DNA from: Selaginella moellendorffii | Taxonomy: Eukaryota > Streptophyta > Lycopodiopsida > Selaginellales > Selaginellaceae | NCBI RefSeq assembly: GCF_000143415.4 | Contig: NW_003314319.1 | Coordinates: 68,954 to 132,953 of the forward strand | Reading direction: 5' to 3' | DNA: 64,000 nucleotides | In this document: one piece after another, positions 10,450 through 24,048 of the stretch | Layout: each line of letters begins with the position of its first letter | Numbering within the stretch: the stretch's first letter is position 1 | Notes under the pieces: model-generated | Told to the model about the DNA's origin: nothing | Database searches by the model: none | The model's input: only the letters and a program-made list of their open reading frames with translations | Made by a program: the position numbers and the translations under genes

Positions 10450-13008
10450 TGAGTCTCAGCGAGTACTATCCAATAAGATTAGGCAACTAGTCTCATTGCA
10501 TACATAGAGATGAAAACAATTATCCGAGTGGTACATATTTAGGTGCAAAGGCTTCGCAATCATTCATTGGGTATGGGTTTAGTTACCTTTTTGTACCATA
10601 TTATATGAGTTTGCTCTTGGGCTCATAAGATGGATTGAAATATTCCATTTCGCATAAGTTTGTGCTTGGGCTCGTGAGTGAGGCACATTAGCAATTCAAA
10701 GTTACCCTTTGAGTTGGCAGGATTAATGATAGCCTATTGATGTTTTCATGAGTTGTTCCATGTACCATAAGTAAAAGTAAACCTCTTTGGGTTTGCTATG
10801 AGTGGCAAATAGGCTAGTCCGTAGTTGTTTAGCATGACACTAGTGGAACCTTCCTAGGCATGATTACAAAAGGATCAATCAAGACTGTAGGGAATAATCT
10901 ATTGGTTCAAGTAGTTATTGCCATATTCTTTCATAAACTTTTCTTGGATTGAACTGAAGGCAGTGCAGAAGCAAACTTGAGGTTTGGTCAAAAGATGAGA
11001 TCGAAAAGAGAGTCATCAGAGACAAAGGATCAAACATTTTCTCTTCTTGGAGAGATGATTTGCAATGAAGTGTTAAATCATTGCTTGTGTTCACATTATG
11101 CAATCAAAAGTCCCTACCTTAATGCATGTTGGTTATAGTGGTCTTACAAATGGTGAGTTGCAGGATGGATAACGGTGAAATGCTATGCCATTTTATCTAG
11201 GTTTATTATTGAAGACTTGGGTTGCAATGCTTAATTCTTTTCCGGGGAACCTTGCTATTGCTCATTGAATAGCTTGGTGTTGGATTAGTTTTGAGTTTGG
11301 TTAGATAAAGGGTGGCATGAGCTTGTTTGTGTTGTGAGCAAAAGTTAGTGGTGTTAAGTGTTGTAAATCTCTATTGGTGAAGTGTGGCATTTATGTTGCA
11401 TTTTGTCGAATCGAGTTGGCACTTGATGCTTATATAAACCTTTGAAGTAATGACATGCGTGTTGCTTGTGGTGTTGCTCAATTGATGACCAAGTCATTAT
11501 GATACTTATATCATATCCATGTGATAATGGGTAATGTATTTACGAAGTTGCTTGGTTGAACGATGATCAACCCTAAAGTGGTTGATAATGAAGCTAGTCT
11601 ACTTACATGTAGTAATATTTAAGTAACTTTGACTAAAGTTCTCAATAGTGATCCATTATGCAAAGCTTAAGTTGGTTCCTTATTCTTTAAGTTTGCCCAT
11701 TGAAGTGTTGGAAAAAGGTTGTAGCATTTATTTGTTATAGCTCATCAATAATTCCATTGCACTTGGAGTAGACTTGGAGTAGATTATTGAATGAAAAAGA
11801 TGTGTAATTGAGGCATTAACATCACTAGCACTTGTGTCAGTAGAAGTGGCATTGTTATGTTGAGTGATGAGGAACTTTCTTTAGAACTTGATTTTCCATA
11901 TCATTTTTTTGTTAGTGTTTTGGCTTCACATTAAATCTTGAAGGTGGTTGAAAAAAAGCGTTATTGTAATATGGATATCCGAAGATGTGGTCTTCATGAT
12001 CAAGCCTTGAATGTTCACTTTGCGTTTTGCGGATGTCGCTATTAGATGTCGGTTATATGCGCAAAAATGTTCAATGCTTAAGCATATTGATGGATCATAA
12101 GAATTTATGTTGAGATGAACCTATGTGTAGTAGTAGGTAGAAGGAAGTTGGTTGAGTTTTGAATGTTTGTATTCCTAGACTAAAAGTTATTCTTTCTTTA
12201 GGATGGAAATTTTTTTTATAAATTTTCTTAGACTTTTCCAATGGCTGATTTATTGATCACTTTACCCAAAAACCTTTCTGTTTTTATAAGCCAATACAAA
12301 TTAGTGAAAGGGTTAGAGGTGACTTCAGTTGGCTTAGATCTTAATAGGTAATTTGTATGATGCCGCCCGAAAGGGATGTTGACTTTTGGGGCTAAAGCAA
12401 TTGAGTTGGATAGAGTCTGGAGTTGGTGTAGAAAAATGATTGTTGTGCTTTTTTAGAAAAGTGACACCCTTGTGCCTTTCTTCTGTAACATTGTGCTTAA
12501 TGGTAAGTTACACCTTGCATTTTGTTAAACTCTATGAGAGTAGTGAGCTCTCATTGATCTTGACTTGGTCTTAGTGGCCTTACACTTTGGTTGAGGATAG
12601 TGATGTTCAACTTAGTTGTTTAAAGTTGAGATGTTAATACCCGTACTATAACTTTGTCTATGAAGAGGTTTTGTACCAATATGAGTTCATCTCATGATCT
12701 TCACTTTAGTTTTGATTAAGTGTTGATTATGCATAGCTAACCTCTTCAAAGCATGCTCAGAGCTATTAGCTAGACGAGTTGGTGAGCTTATTGCGGTTGA
12801 GTTAGATTGAATGGTCATTTAGTTTATGCTTATCCATGAATCTTTATCTCGTACCTAAGATATTACATTCATGTTGGATAAGTATGACTTGATGGCATGA
12901 GTTTAGTGTTGGGTTTTGTGAAGGCAAGTTGAAAGAGTGATTGTTAGTTGTTTTGCAATTAGTGATTGCTTGTATACTTTATTGAAGACTATTGACACTT
13001 GCTTTGCT
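10450..13008. other. LTR element interior, no gene seen
   Basis: T/G-rich sequence without an open frame over about 70 codons and without recognisable gag, protease or pol motifs. Confidence 0.6.
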
Positions 13009-13194
13009 TGTTAGGGTGTGGCCACCAAGAGAGTGAGAGAGAGAGAGGGAATATTCTAGTCCTCAAAATATTCCCCATCTTCCTTGTATAAAACCCTTGC
13101 CCCACAAAGGCAAGAAGGGGCATTTGCAAAGAGCACTAAAGCATTTCTCGTGTTTGAGTGAGTGTTGGGGGAGGCGCCCCTCCTTCCCCCAACA
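13009..13194 (+). repeat. 5' LTR of nested Gypsy
   Basis: Starts TGTTAGGG and ends CCCCCAACA. It contains TATAAAA at about 13087, a likely promoter. A primer-site-like TGGTGAAC follows. Confidence 0.65.
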
Positions 13195-14559
13195 AATGGT
13201 GAACTTGATGTGACGCGCAACACTTTTGGAGGCGTCATTTCTCTTTTTTGTTTTTTGGCCGCAGACTTTAGGAAGGAATTCTTTGTTCGTCTTGCAGTGG
13301 TTTTGTTTGATCTTGGGCGTGTTGGATAAGTTTAGAGCTCCTCTTTCTAGCAAGGTATAACGCTCATCAAGTCGTGTAGTATTTGAAGAGATACAATGTT
13401 TCTTGGCTGGGTTTGAGGAACAGTTTCACTTTTTTGCCTAGATCTTCAGTCCAATTTCTCAAAGTAGTGCATTTGGGCTTGTAGATCTGGCCTAGATCTA
13501 CGAGTAGTGGTGATTTTTAGCGCTAGATTTGGCCAAATTGGCAGCATGCAAAAAGATTTTCTTTTCCGACTAGATTGGGTCATCTTTGTAGCAGAAATTT
13601 GTGCTCCTCCGGGCTTTGTTTTGGATGCTGTTTGTTTCTAAAGGTGCTCCTAGTCGTAGGCTTTTCGAAAATACCAACGGCACTTTAGTATCCATCTACA
13701 TTAGTGACATGCACATGTTTTTCTACTTCTTCTTGGAATTTGGGGAGTATTGAGGCGGCTTTTTCCCAAATTCCTGCGATAGAGGGTAGATGGGGCTGAG
13801 CTCTTTCCAACGAGCCCACCAGCAGTCAAAATGGGGAAGCATTGAGACCAAAGGACTCATTTTTTCTCTTTTGGGCTAAACTTTGTTGGAGGTTCCTTGG
13901 GAACAAAGCAATCTTCAAGGAACAAGAGTTGGCATAGGAACAGGAATAGGAGGAACAAGAACAAGAGTTGGAGTAGGAGCAGGTGCAGGAGTAGAAGTGA
14001 GAGGGGGGGGGGGGGGGTTTACCGATTACAAGTTATAGGTCCCCAGTTACTAGTTACTAGTTACTGGTTCCCGGCCACTTTAGCAGCTACTCTAGCGGCT
14101 ACTTCAGCGGTTACCCTATAGGTTAATGGTTACGTGTGCTTGAGGCCTACATCTCCTTCCATTTCGACCCTTATTTCTCTTTGTCATTAGCATTTTGGGC
14201 AACTTTGTGTAGCTTGAGCACAAATCTACAATCTTCATACTCCTATTTACCCAATTGCCTTGACTGGGCATTTGCAGTGTTTAGGGTATTTGATATTGGT
14301 ACAAACCAGACGTGCGACAAATTGGCACCCTTTTACCATACCTCAAGGCCCTAAGGTACAGAATAAACTTTCTAGCATCCAAAGGCAGCTTAGGTATGAC
14401 ATTGCACCTTCTCAGGTCGAGTCCTCTTCATCCTCAGCAGATTCTAATGACTTAGATCTATGAGCTATGGCACAACCACCTTTAGCTTGACCTCAGCTCC
14501 ATGTTCTGCAAAAGGGGAGTGATCTGTCGACCTTCTCAGGTGTTGGAACAGTCTCTTCA

Positions 14560-15183
14560 ACATTGCATATCAATCACTTTGATTACTATTATACCATAAA
14601 CATGATTGTCAATGATAATCGTATGTGCCATAACTTCTTGCAGTCTCTCGAAGGCAAAGTAGCAATTTGGGCAGATTCTCTCCTCCCAGAGGACCGGACA
14701 AACTTCTAGACATTACTTGCTTCTTTTAGGGAACGTTTCATTGAAGAAAAACCCACAAGTCGGCTACTTGTCGACTTCTTTTCATTTCGGCAAGGTGCTC
14801 ACGAGTCTGTTCCTGACTACATCACCCGGTTTTGAGCATACTGGAAGCAGTGTTAGGATCATAGAGTGGTCCAAGATGAGCAACAGGGGATCATGGCATT
14901 CACAATGGGTTTGTGTGGGAACTTGCAGCGGAAACTTCTTAAGAAGACATTCAAGTCTTGCCGTGAGGCATTTTCATTTGCCACGAAGCTGGAAGGAGAG
15001 CTTCTTGTTGACATGGGGATTGCTAGAGTTGATTTCGACCAAGCCACCACCCCATCAGAGTCACCTTGTGCAACTATTCGCCCGTCCACAACAAAGCCCA
15101 TCGCTATTGAGCATACACCTCCAGCTATTGAGAACTTTGCTAACAAGATGCAGCAAATGAAGGAGATCATTCTTCAGCAGTAA
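14560..15183 (+). pseudogene. Gag of nested Gypsy
   Basis: Retrotransposon gag-type sequence: AIWADSLLPEDRTNF, a short gap with a stop, FRERFIEEKPTSRLLVDFF, then a helical stretch (GIMAFTMGLCGNLQRKLLKKT). The fragments fall in more than one frame with stops at about 14709 and 14836, so the gene is broken. Confidence 0.65.
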
Positions 15184-15771
15184 TCACACCATAATAAACT
15201 GCTCCATGAGCTGGTGAAGTCCAAGAAAGAGGCCACTACAACTCAGGAACACAGATTTAAATCCCGTTGGTGCCACTGCGAGATGAACACACACAACACA
15301 TAGCGCTGTTTCAAGCTTCACCTAGAGCTTCAGCCTCCATCTTCTCAACGTGTCTAACAACATCCCTTCGCTGATAATTCCACATTGTCTCAGGGTTCAG
15401 AGACCTATCAGGAGCAGTTGGAGCGACAAGCAATTGAGGCAGCCCCTTCGTCAAGCAAAGGCAAGGCACCAGCCTCATTGGTCAACACGATTTTGGTAGC
15501 TGAGGAACTCTATAGACAACAGTAGCAAACCGTAACCACTCGTGCCCAAGTGAAGAAGAAGGCAGCCGCTTAGCCTCCCATAGATCCCCCGGCGTCAGTT
15601 GAGAGTGAATCTTTATTGGCACCAGATCCAGTGACACAGAGGGTGGCTTGTAAGCTCCCCTTCAAGTCACTACTCTCTTCTCCTCCTAAGATCTCACCAA
15701 CAACTATTCCTGTTCTGGAGCTGATTCTTCAACAGCTGGTTGACACTCCCATCACCTTTTCTCTCTGAGCC

Positions 15772-16662
15772 ATGTTGTGCCTTGTCCCAGGATTCGGCCA
15801 GCGTTTGGAGGAGTTTGCACGGTCAAGAACACTAGAGCACACTCTCAAGGGGACTCCTCAAGAGGTGCACATTGTCAACATGACAAGATATAGTGAAGAT
15901 CCAGGTCCATTCTTCGTCCCGGTGCAGATTGGTACTTCCTCTTGTAGGATGGATGGTTTGGTTGACTCCGGTTCAGGAAGCAACATTATCTCTCTTGAAG
16001 CTGCCCTTTTAGCACAATTATATATCATTGAGACCTCCTCCATCGTGCTCAAGACCTTCGCCAATCACATTGTTCCTCTAGCGGGCATTTGCTGTGGTGT
16101 CAAGGTCTTTGTGTAGAGTGTTACTTTTGAGGTAGATTTCCTTGTGGTTGACTACTAACGTTTTGGAATATCCTCTTTGAAGGAATTTATCATCTTTGGC
16201 CACTCATGGCAAGTCACAACCCATTGCACCATTGATAGTGTGCAAGGCAAGATGGAGATAAGCAATGGAACCCATAGTGCCACCTTTCTCAACAACCATG
16301 GTAGAGCTCTTTCTCAGCAAGCCCAGAAAGCTCAAATTAAAGTGGTCTCCACACCACACTTTCCTCCTAAGCTCATAGAGGCTTTTCCCGAGTTGGCAAT
16401 GGAGTTGACTATCTATAAGATAGATGCTTTCTCATGCAATGCGATTGACATTGTTGGAGGTGAGCCAGATAGCTCAAGACATCTCTCAGCCTCACTCTCT
16501 TTATTTGAGAGTAAGGCTGAGCCTCTAGCCACGCCCTTTTTATTTGATGGCAGGGCTTATAGGGTACGGGCTCCTATATCCAACTTTTCGGTGTTTCTTG
16601 ATAAAGGAAGGGCTTCTCAATTCGTTTCTTGCATGGGACCAACTCTCTCTTATGGAGCTTGA
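15772..16662 (+). pseudogene. Aspartic protease region of nested Gypsy
   Basis: MDGLVDSGSGSNIISLEAALL at about 15950-16010 carries the D-S-G active-site motif of a retropepsin. The sequence continues with interruptions (stop at 16114) into a region that should precede reverse transcriptase, of which no YxDD motif was found. Confidence 0.65.
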
Positions 16663-16873
16663 TGACACAGTCACTCAAGACCAAGTCCATCTTTCACAAG
16701 ACACAGCTGAACTCAATCCTCCTTAGCAACTATCTGAGGTGTCACACAGCTAGCATCTTCCTACTAAAATCACGGTAGCTGACAAATCCAAGCGTATTTT
16801 GTCATGTTATTTCTTGGAGACAGAAGATGACATTTAGACACACAACTGGCAGAAAGAATCAAGCTAATCAGAC

Positions 16874-17266
16874 ATGCTGCATGTGAGTTATAGCTCTTTG
16901 AGTTCAGAATTTCCTACCATGGAGCCTCCGGTATTCCAACCACCAGAACAACAACTTCCTTTTGAAATTTACATCACAACGGGCACAGAGGCTTTTGGAC
17001 TACGCCTTTGCCAATGTTCACAACCTAGCAAGCCACCACATGCAACATATTATGCCTCACATTCGTTCGAGGAGAATGGAAAGAAGTATGTGGATGCGGA
17101 AAAAGAAGCAGTGGCTGTTATTTACACTTTGGAGCAATTTCGTCACTTTCTTGCTGGAGCTTGTATCCATTTCCATGTCTATTTTAATGTGCTGACCTTT
17201 CTTTTACAGCGACCAGTTCATAGTCCTCGTACTTTATCTTGGATTGTGACCATCCAAGAGTTCTAG
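16874..17266 (+). pseudogene. RNase H fragment of nested Gypsy
   Basis: The ATYYASHSFEENGKKYVDAEKE segment and the following LEQFRHFL match the RT-RNase H junction of Ty3/Gypsy elements (YASR..s..E.nY...EKE..A...a...fR.yL). It ends at a stop at 17264. Confidence 0.7.
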
Positions 17267-17278
17267 CCAACTTTTCAC

Positions 17279-17749
17279 ATGCAGCAGGAGTGTGTGATGG
17301 ATCCGAGCGAGTTCCTGGTTGCTGAAGCTACTTCCTTCGTGGGTCACCCAAGGCGTTGGCACGAACACTTGGTTACGGCATTGTGGGCCTTTTGGATGTC
17401 CTTCAAGACATCCATCTCCGCAACCCCATTCTCCCTTATCTATGGGACAAAGGCTGTGCTTCCAGTGGAGATCCAAGTGCCATCACTCTCACTTTCACTT
17501 CGGTACGTAGCAACGATGCAACTTAGCGATGAGGACAAGCTTCATGCACATGACTTGGAAGTTCTTGCCTTGGAAGAACAGCGAAGATCCACATTGGAAC
17601 ATCTCCTTCGAAGCAAGCAGAAGATCAAGTCAGTCATTGATCACCAGTGGTCTACTGAACCATTCAAGGATGGCAATCTTGTTCTACTCAAGGAGTTTAC
17701 GCCACCTTTGAAGTTCTCCTCTCGCTGGACCGGCCCCTACTTTGTCTAG
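17279..17749 (+). pseudogene. Integrase C-terminal fragment of nested Gypsy
   Basis: Contains PRRWHEHLVTALWAFWMSFK and ATPFSLIYGTKAVLPVEI, typical of plant Gypsy integrases, then RWTGPYFV. The zinc finger and DDE core upstream are absent. The frame is open for 156 codons. Confidence 0.8.
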
Positions 17750-19034
17750 TGACACATCAGAGGTGGAGCATACGTGCTAGTTGATGCTGAGGGACGTGAG
17801 CTCCCACATGTTTACAACCACTCTCACCTCAAATGCTTCATCCGGTGAGGTGTTCCTCTTCTCTTCTTTTCCTTTTCTTTTTCTTCCTTTCTTTCACTTT
17901 ACTTTCATAACTCCTTTTCTTACTTTTAGAGGGTGTTTCCCCATTGGATCATGGTCTATGCCTTGGATTTCATGCTCAGGCTGCATTGCCATTTGTATGA
18001 AGGTTTCTCGCTTGGCTCAATCTATGTTCCAGGTTCTTTGGCCCTTCCCTTACCATTACTACACTACACACATTCCCCTCACTCATTCCATATCATCTAC
18101 ACCCACAGTTCCATCACCAATCACTTTCAGTAGTGTTGCCCGCACTTATCTCTTAACTTTTCTAGAGTGACTTTCTTCCAACCAGGTGAATCTATTCACT
18201 CAAGGCACCTAGGTGGATCTTTAGGCAAGGCCACAGAAGCCGAAGACATTTTTTTCTACTTTAGCACTTAGTGGACACATGCCACGTCTCTTGACCGGCA
18301 ACCCAGTGACTACGCCATCCTTTTCAGCTGCTGTCTTCTTCAGTCTGACACATCAAACTAGCCACCTTCTCAGAGTGCCACCACCATCTCGGCGCTCCAC
18401 CATATCAGTGTCGGAGTAGACACAGGAGTAGGAGCGAGAGCAGGTGATTACCGGTTACAAGTCCCCAGTATTGGTTACCGGTTACCGGCTATTCCGAGAG
18501 GCAGCGCTTACTCTACGGGCCAACTGTTATCACTGGCCACCGAGAGAGTGCCATCACCATCTCGGCACTCCACTATATCACTCCATCTTTCATCATTTCC
18601 ACACTTACCACCCTTGGGCAATGCATCCCCTCTTCTACCTCTCTTTCTTTCTCGATTTCGGCCAATCCTTGGAGCATATTGGAAGTCATCAAGAGGTTGC
18701 ATTTACATATTACACTTTCTTGAGCCAAAATCTAAATACAGGTTAAGTTCTTTGGGTACTCACACTTTTTCCTCTATTTTCCTCCTCTTTTCACACTTTT
18801 TCTGCATTTTTTCTTCAACTTCAGAGTCTAGTTTGACTACAGGGTTTCCCACTAGGTTTTCCTCCGTGTCTCCAAACTTCACACCTACCTCTTTTCTTTC
18901 TTTTCCACTTTGTTTTCTAGAGTTTCTATTATTTCACGCAGGTACCAGCACTTGGCATCAGTAACAGTGGTCCACTTTACACTCTTTGGAGGGTTCTCGC
19001 GCATCTGGAGCCATTGCGATCCACCGTGGTCACA

Positions 19035-19226
19035 TCTTAGGGCATAGCCATTGAGAGAGTGAGAGAGAGAGAGAGAGAGGGAATATCTTGGTCCTTAGAA
19101 TATTCCCCATCTTCTTTGTATAAAACCCTTGCCCCACAAGGGCAAGGGGGGGCATTTGCAAAGAGTATTGAAGCATTTCTCGTGTTTGAGCGAGCATTGG
19201 GGGAGGCACCCTTCCTTCCCCCAACA
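19035..19226 (+). repeat. 3' LTR of nested Gypsy
   Basis: Second copy of the short LTR, with a longer GA run than the 5' copy. It starts TCTTAGGG where the other starts TGTTAGGG. Confidence 0.6.
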
Positions 19227-21618
19227 CATTCGATGAAGATTTATTAATGATAGGTTTGCTTTACCGAATGGTGTTGCGAAGGATTATGTCGTTAAACTTA
19301 TATGGTTTTTTCATATTGGTATATTGACTCTACCTCTATCAATATTATTTGGTTATGTTTAGTTCGTAGTGTTGGATTTCATTGAGTTTTGGATGTGGTA
19401 AATTACTCTTTGATGATGTTTTATTTATAACTAAGTTTTGCTGAAGGATTGGTCTCAGATACTGACTAAAGTATCTTCAACTTTGGTTAGCTTAATTGTT
19501 AAAGAGTTTTGGGTGGTAATTCACTCTTACTTTCTTTTAGTTTTGTTATAGTGTTGATGGCATTGAAGTGATGCCTTTTCGTTGACATTGTTGATATTGA
19601 GATTTGAGTGAAATAAGATGTCTCTCCAAGGATTGATATTGAGTTTCATTAATCTCGATAAATATAGTGTTAATGATTTGGCTATGGCTTTGTGTTATTG
19701 GCATTTGTGCATTTGTTAGTTAGCAACTATGTTAGCGTTCAAATGAGTTGAGTGGCAAGTTTGAGTTAGTTGTGTTCTAGATAAAATTATTTAGTAGGGG
19801 TTGAGCTTTGGCTTTTCCTTGAAAAGTGATTCAATCATGAACTATGTTAGTTTTACGAAAGGAAGAGTTAGTGATTGATATGAGAATGTTTGAATCTTTA
19901 TTGAATTTGAGTTGGGATATATCAATCATTAATGATTCTTCTTATGCTTGTTATGAAGTGAGTTACATTTTGTTATAAATGGATTCATGGAGGATCGATT
20001 TGGTAATCACTTGTTGAGCATAACTCTATTATGTTTAGCTTTTGGATTGATGCAGATATACTCTTCATTAGCTTAGCATTATGAAGTTTATTTTATGAAT
20101 GTGTTGAGAAGGATATTATGAATTATGCCATGATTCCTTCTTTAGCATTGAAATTAGTTTATGCAAGACTTGTGATCATTATTAGGCAAGATTTAAGTAT
20201 AAACTTCTTCGAGCTTTTGGTTTCTTGAGTTTTTATGCTCATTGTTCCATTTGTTAGAAGTTGTTAAGAAAGGCATTTTGGCTTGTTAACTTCAATGTTG
20301 AAGTTAGTATTTGCATCTGGCAATCATTGGTGATGATTGATTTTCATCTAAGATAGTTGATTATCCTTGTCAAGGCTTTTTTTTAATTATTGTTGGTATG
20401 GAATAATTTGCCATTTTTTGGGATAGTAGATTCTTTCTTCAATAATGATTATGCATCTCTTCATTGATAGGATGATTGATGTTCTTTCATAATAGTTAGT
20501 TATGCTCTTTGATGACTTATGGCTTTCTTTTTTTTTGCAATACCGCATGTTATTTGTGGTTTGGTCTGGATTAGTCTCTTGGGTTTGAGACATCGATAGG
20601 ATGTTGCTAACACTTGCTTAAGAAACTTGAGTTCCTTTATATTGTTAACCGAGATTTATTTAGATTGACTTTTATGATAGTTAGCATGAATGAGTGTTTG
20701 TTAGTTTTACCATATTCATTTTGTTCTCCTGATTATTGCTTGAGTTAGTTCTGATAGATTGAGATGTTATTTCCTTTAGGTGATACATTTGTGAGCATTT
20801 TTCTTACCAGTCGATAGTACTTTGTGTTCTTTGAGTTATCTTTAGTAAGTTATTCAGCATATTTTCTATAATTTTTGGTAGTTAAGTTTTCTCATTGAGT
20901 TTTCTTGATGATACACTTGCTATTGAATTTTTTTGGATAGTAAATTCTATGTTTTCCAATTATGATGATCTTGGTGGTTCCTATACTCTAATACTGGTTT
21001 ATCAGATGATAACTTACTTGGAATACTTTTGTGTTTTAATCTAAGATATATTCATTGATAATTAAGTCTCTAAGATATTATTGTCTATGACTTTGATATT
21101 GTCCATCTCTTGATCTTTGACTTTGGGCCAGTATAGGTAGACTGACTTTGACACTTCGTATACATAGTGAAATCTCTAGTCACGAGGTTGCTACTGTCGA
21201 CTAGTTACATCACCCACCTCATTGTTAATGTTCCTTCTTTCATTCAAAGGGCATGACTGTGTAAACAACTTTAACTACTTATTTACAGTAGTTTATCTAA
21301 ACCTTACCGACAGGTTTGGTTTCTTTGCTCATGAGGGTTAGGGTCTATGGCTTTTCTCTCTATGTCTCTATGGGTAGGGGCGTATCACACTTTTGTAAGC
21401 GGGGTGACAACCAGAACAGCAAGGGTGACTAACTCCATTGGTCATTTCCTTGTCAGCGATGGCCGGAAGGTGTCTAAGTTAGTAATGCATTTGCGTTAGA
21501 CAAAGAGATTACCCTTACTGATTTAAGTTGGTGCATTTCTCATATAGTGTGATCACCATGAACTTTTTCTAGAGTTGTTTCCTTGCCAGTGGTCTAGACT
21601 TGAGTCTTTGATACCAAA
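19227..21618. other. LTR element interior, no gene seen
   Basis: AT-rich, T-rich on the plus strand; no long frame and no recognised motif. Its right end carries an inverted primer-binding site (TTTGATACCAAA at 21608-21619). Confidence 0.5.
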
Positions 21619-22549
21619 TGTAGCGCACCTGAATTTAGAGCCAAACTCCAAGCCCGTTGCACTACGAAACAAGGGTCGGGTACAATCGCATGAGCACTAG
21701 CTCCCCATATCCAACACCTACATGCAAAATGGTGTCAAATGGAGTTTGGCATAATTTTAGCATACTAGTGGCCTAACACGAGGAGGAGGGTACCCCGCCG
21801 ACTAGAGTAGCGTGGAACTTGGGCTTAGACCCAAGCCAGATGCAGAACAAAGAGCGACACAGCCCAGGGAGAGACAAACTAATGCCTCAGGTAGTCGAAC
21901 ATGCATTCCAACCACTATCCCTACTATACATTTGGAACCCCCCATTTGGAACCCCCCCCCCCCCGCCCCCTTGACGAACACACGCTTTGGGCTTTTGCCC
22001 CAAGCCTCCCTTAGTATCAAGAGTTAGTCTCTGGGACAAACTCAAAACTTACTAAATATGGAATGGCATTAGATTGCGAATTTGGACACAGGATGAACAC
22101 CATTGTGTTCGGGCTGATTTTTACATTCCGTAGATATGCCACATGAGCTAATCTAGGCACTTTCCATAAATAACATTTGGGACCGAAATAAGACCAACAC
22201 AAAGAGTGTGATAGCGAGGGTGTTTGGCAGACACGATAAGTTATCATCCAGCGATATTGAGGGACTAATCTCAATACGCGAGGGTTCTTGTCACTAGCAA
22301 GTGCAAAACATAACGAGATAGAACTCCTTACCGTGCTAAATATGCTTAGTTAATAGCATGTAGGAATTCTGTCCTTATGCTTGTCCAGTCTAAGTACACT
22401 CAAAATGCCCAGTTAACTCCACTAGCACAAGAGAGGCTACAAAAGGGATCCAACTGTACCGACCTCCTACCGTCATGGTAGTAAGGAAAGAGTGTCCATA
22501 AGGACTGGCCGACAAGTATCTTTCGATACCCGAAGTCACATTCGTGACA
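21619..22549 (-). repeat. Inverted extra LTR with primer site
   Basis: Reverse complement of the flanking LTRs: it ends (plus strand) at TTCGTGACA and begins TGTAGCGCA next to an inverted primer site. With 22598-23719 it forms a large inverted repeat with a 48-bp spacer. At about 930 bp it is shorter than the other two. Confidence 0.8.
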
Positions 22550-22581
22550 CTTGAGTATGCATCGACGAGGATATTGATCTT

Positions 22582-22597
22582 CCCTAAGGGGTGAGAG
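22582..22597 (+). other. Polypurine tract
   Basis: AAGGGGTGAGAG directly before the 3' LTR, in the position expected for plus-strand priming. Confidence 0.55.
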
Positions 22598-23719
22598 TGT
22601 CACGAATGTGACTTCAAGTATCGAAAGTTACCTATTGGCTGTCCTTTCATATATTCTTTTCTTACTGCCATGACAGCAAGAGGTCAGTATTTTTGGACCC
22701 TTTATCAGTCCCTCTTGTGGTAGTAGAGTTAACTGCGCATTTCAAGTGTGTTTAGACTGGACAAGCACAAGGATAGAATTCCTACATGTTATTAGCTAAA
22801 CATACTTAGCCTAATAAGGAGTTCCCATCTCGTTGTGTCTTGCATTGGCTAATGACAAAAACCTTTGTGTATTGAGATTAATCCCTCAATATCATTGGAT
22901 AATAGTTTACCGTGTCTGCCAAACACTCTCACTATCATGCCTTTTGTGTTAGTCTCATTTCGATCCCAAATGCTATTTATGGAAAGTGTCTAGATTCGCT
23001 CATTTGGCATATCTCCGGAATGTAAAGATTGTTTTAAACACAATGGTGTTTGTCTCGTGTCTAAATTTGCAATCTAGAGATATTCCATATTTAGTAAGTT
23101 TCAAATTTATCCCAGAGACTAACTCCTGATACTAAAGGAGGTTTGGGGTGAAAGCCCAAAGTGTGTGTTCCTCAGGGTGGGGGGGGATATGGGGGATTCC
23201 AAATGTATAGTAGGGATAGTGGGTAGATTGGGCATGGCCAACCAACTTGAGGTATAGTTTAGCTCCTGCTTATGTGCTTGTCTTTGTTCTGCGTTCGGTT
23301 TGAGTCTAAACTCAAGTTCCATTCCATGCTAGCTAGTGGAGTACCCATATCCTCACTTTATGCCACCGATATGCCGAAATAGCGCCAGACTCCGTTTGGC
23401 TCCATTTTGCGTGCTGGTTCTGGAATTGGAATGCTAATTGCTCTAGGACTGATCCAAGTTGCTCCGTGCTCCTATCCCTTCACTTCTTGGGCTGTATTCT
23501 TGGGAGTTGTTCCGTGCTCTAGTGCTATTGCTCCTTGGCTCTATGCTTGGGAGTTTGGCACCGTTCCTTCATTTAGCGGCTCAAGCCCCTAAATTTTGGT
23601 TCCACACCACTATCCTTTGAACATGTGGCATGTGGCACATTGAGGGTTTAGGTTCTACTTCGTGGTGTTATCCTATGGTAAATCCACATAGGATAAAGGG
23701 TAAAACCACATGCGCTATA
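22598..23719 (+). repeat. 3' LTR
   Basis: TGTCACGAATG..GCGCTATA, 1122 bp; followed by the target duplication GATAT. Confidence 0.85.
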
Positions 23720-23724
23720 GATAT

Positions 23725-24048
23725 GATTTATTTTGGGTACCATATTTCTTATGAGGGTTTGTAAGTTAATTCTGAAAAATTTGTGGCCATTCAAAATTTT
23801 CCTACTCTAATGATATATAACACTTCCTAGGCAAGGTATAGTATCTTGGTTGTTTTATTAATCATCTTTCTAATCATACTGCACTATTGTGGGCATATAA
23901 AATATTGGCATATGACTATATAGGTGTTTCTATTGGCTGGAGATGCAATATAATATTATTCAATATATGCATAGTTATGTTTAAGTTATAACAAATCATC
24001 CTCCTTCAACTTGTACATACTAATGATTGAGTCCTATAGATTAGTGGA
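23725..24048. other. Intervening sequence, possible pol relic
   Basis: A short stretch at about 23770-23860 translates in shifting frames to something like SEKFVAIQNFPTP, reminiscent of the RT-RNase H boundary of Gypsy elements. It is too decayed to assign. Nothing else was recognised. Confidence 0.3.

Larger units (their letters stand above)
13009..19226 (+). mobile_element. Nested degraded Ty3/Gypsy retrotransposon with short LTRs
   Basis: Direct repeats of about 190 bp at 13009-13194 and about 19035-19226 share a GAGAGAG run, a CCCTTGCCCCACAA segment and a TTCCCCCAACA end. Between them lie decayed gag, protease, RNase H and integrase C-terminal pieces in the right order. The reverse transcriptase core and the integrase catalytic core are missing. 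I could not find matching target duplications, so the borders are approximate. Segments at about 13950-14110 and 18420-18500 resemble each other (GGAGTAGGAGC.., then TTACCGGTTAC-like). Confidence 0.75.
9273..23719 (+). mobile_element. LTR retroelement with GATAT target duplication (non-coding, composite)
   Basis: LTRs at 9273-10434 and 22598-23719 begin TGTCACGAATGTGAC and end ..CTACA / ..CTATA. They are flanked by GATAT at 9268-9272 and 23720-23724. A primer-binding site follows the first LTR and a purine tract precedes the second. The interior outside the nested Gypsy element (10450-13008 and 19227-21608) shows no gag or pol motifs, only AT-rich sequence with scattered short frames, like a large retrotransposon derivative. 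A third, inverted LTR with its own primer-binding site sits at 21619-22549. Confidence 0.8.
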
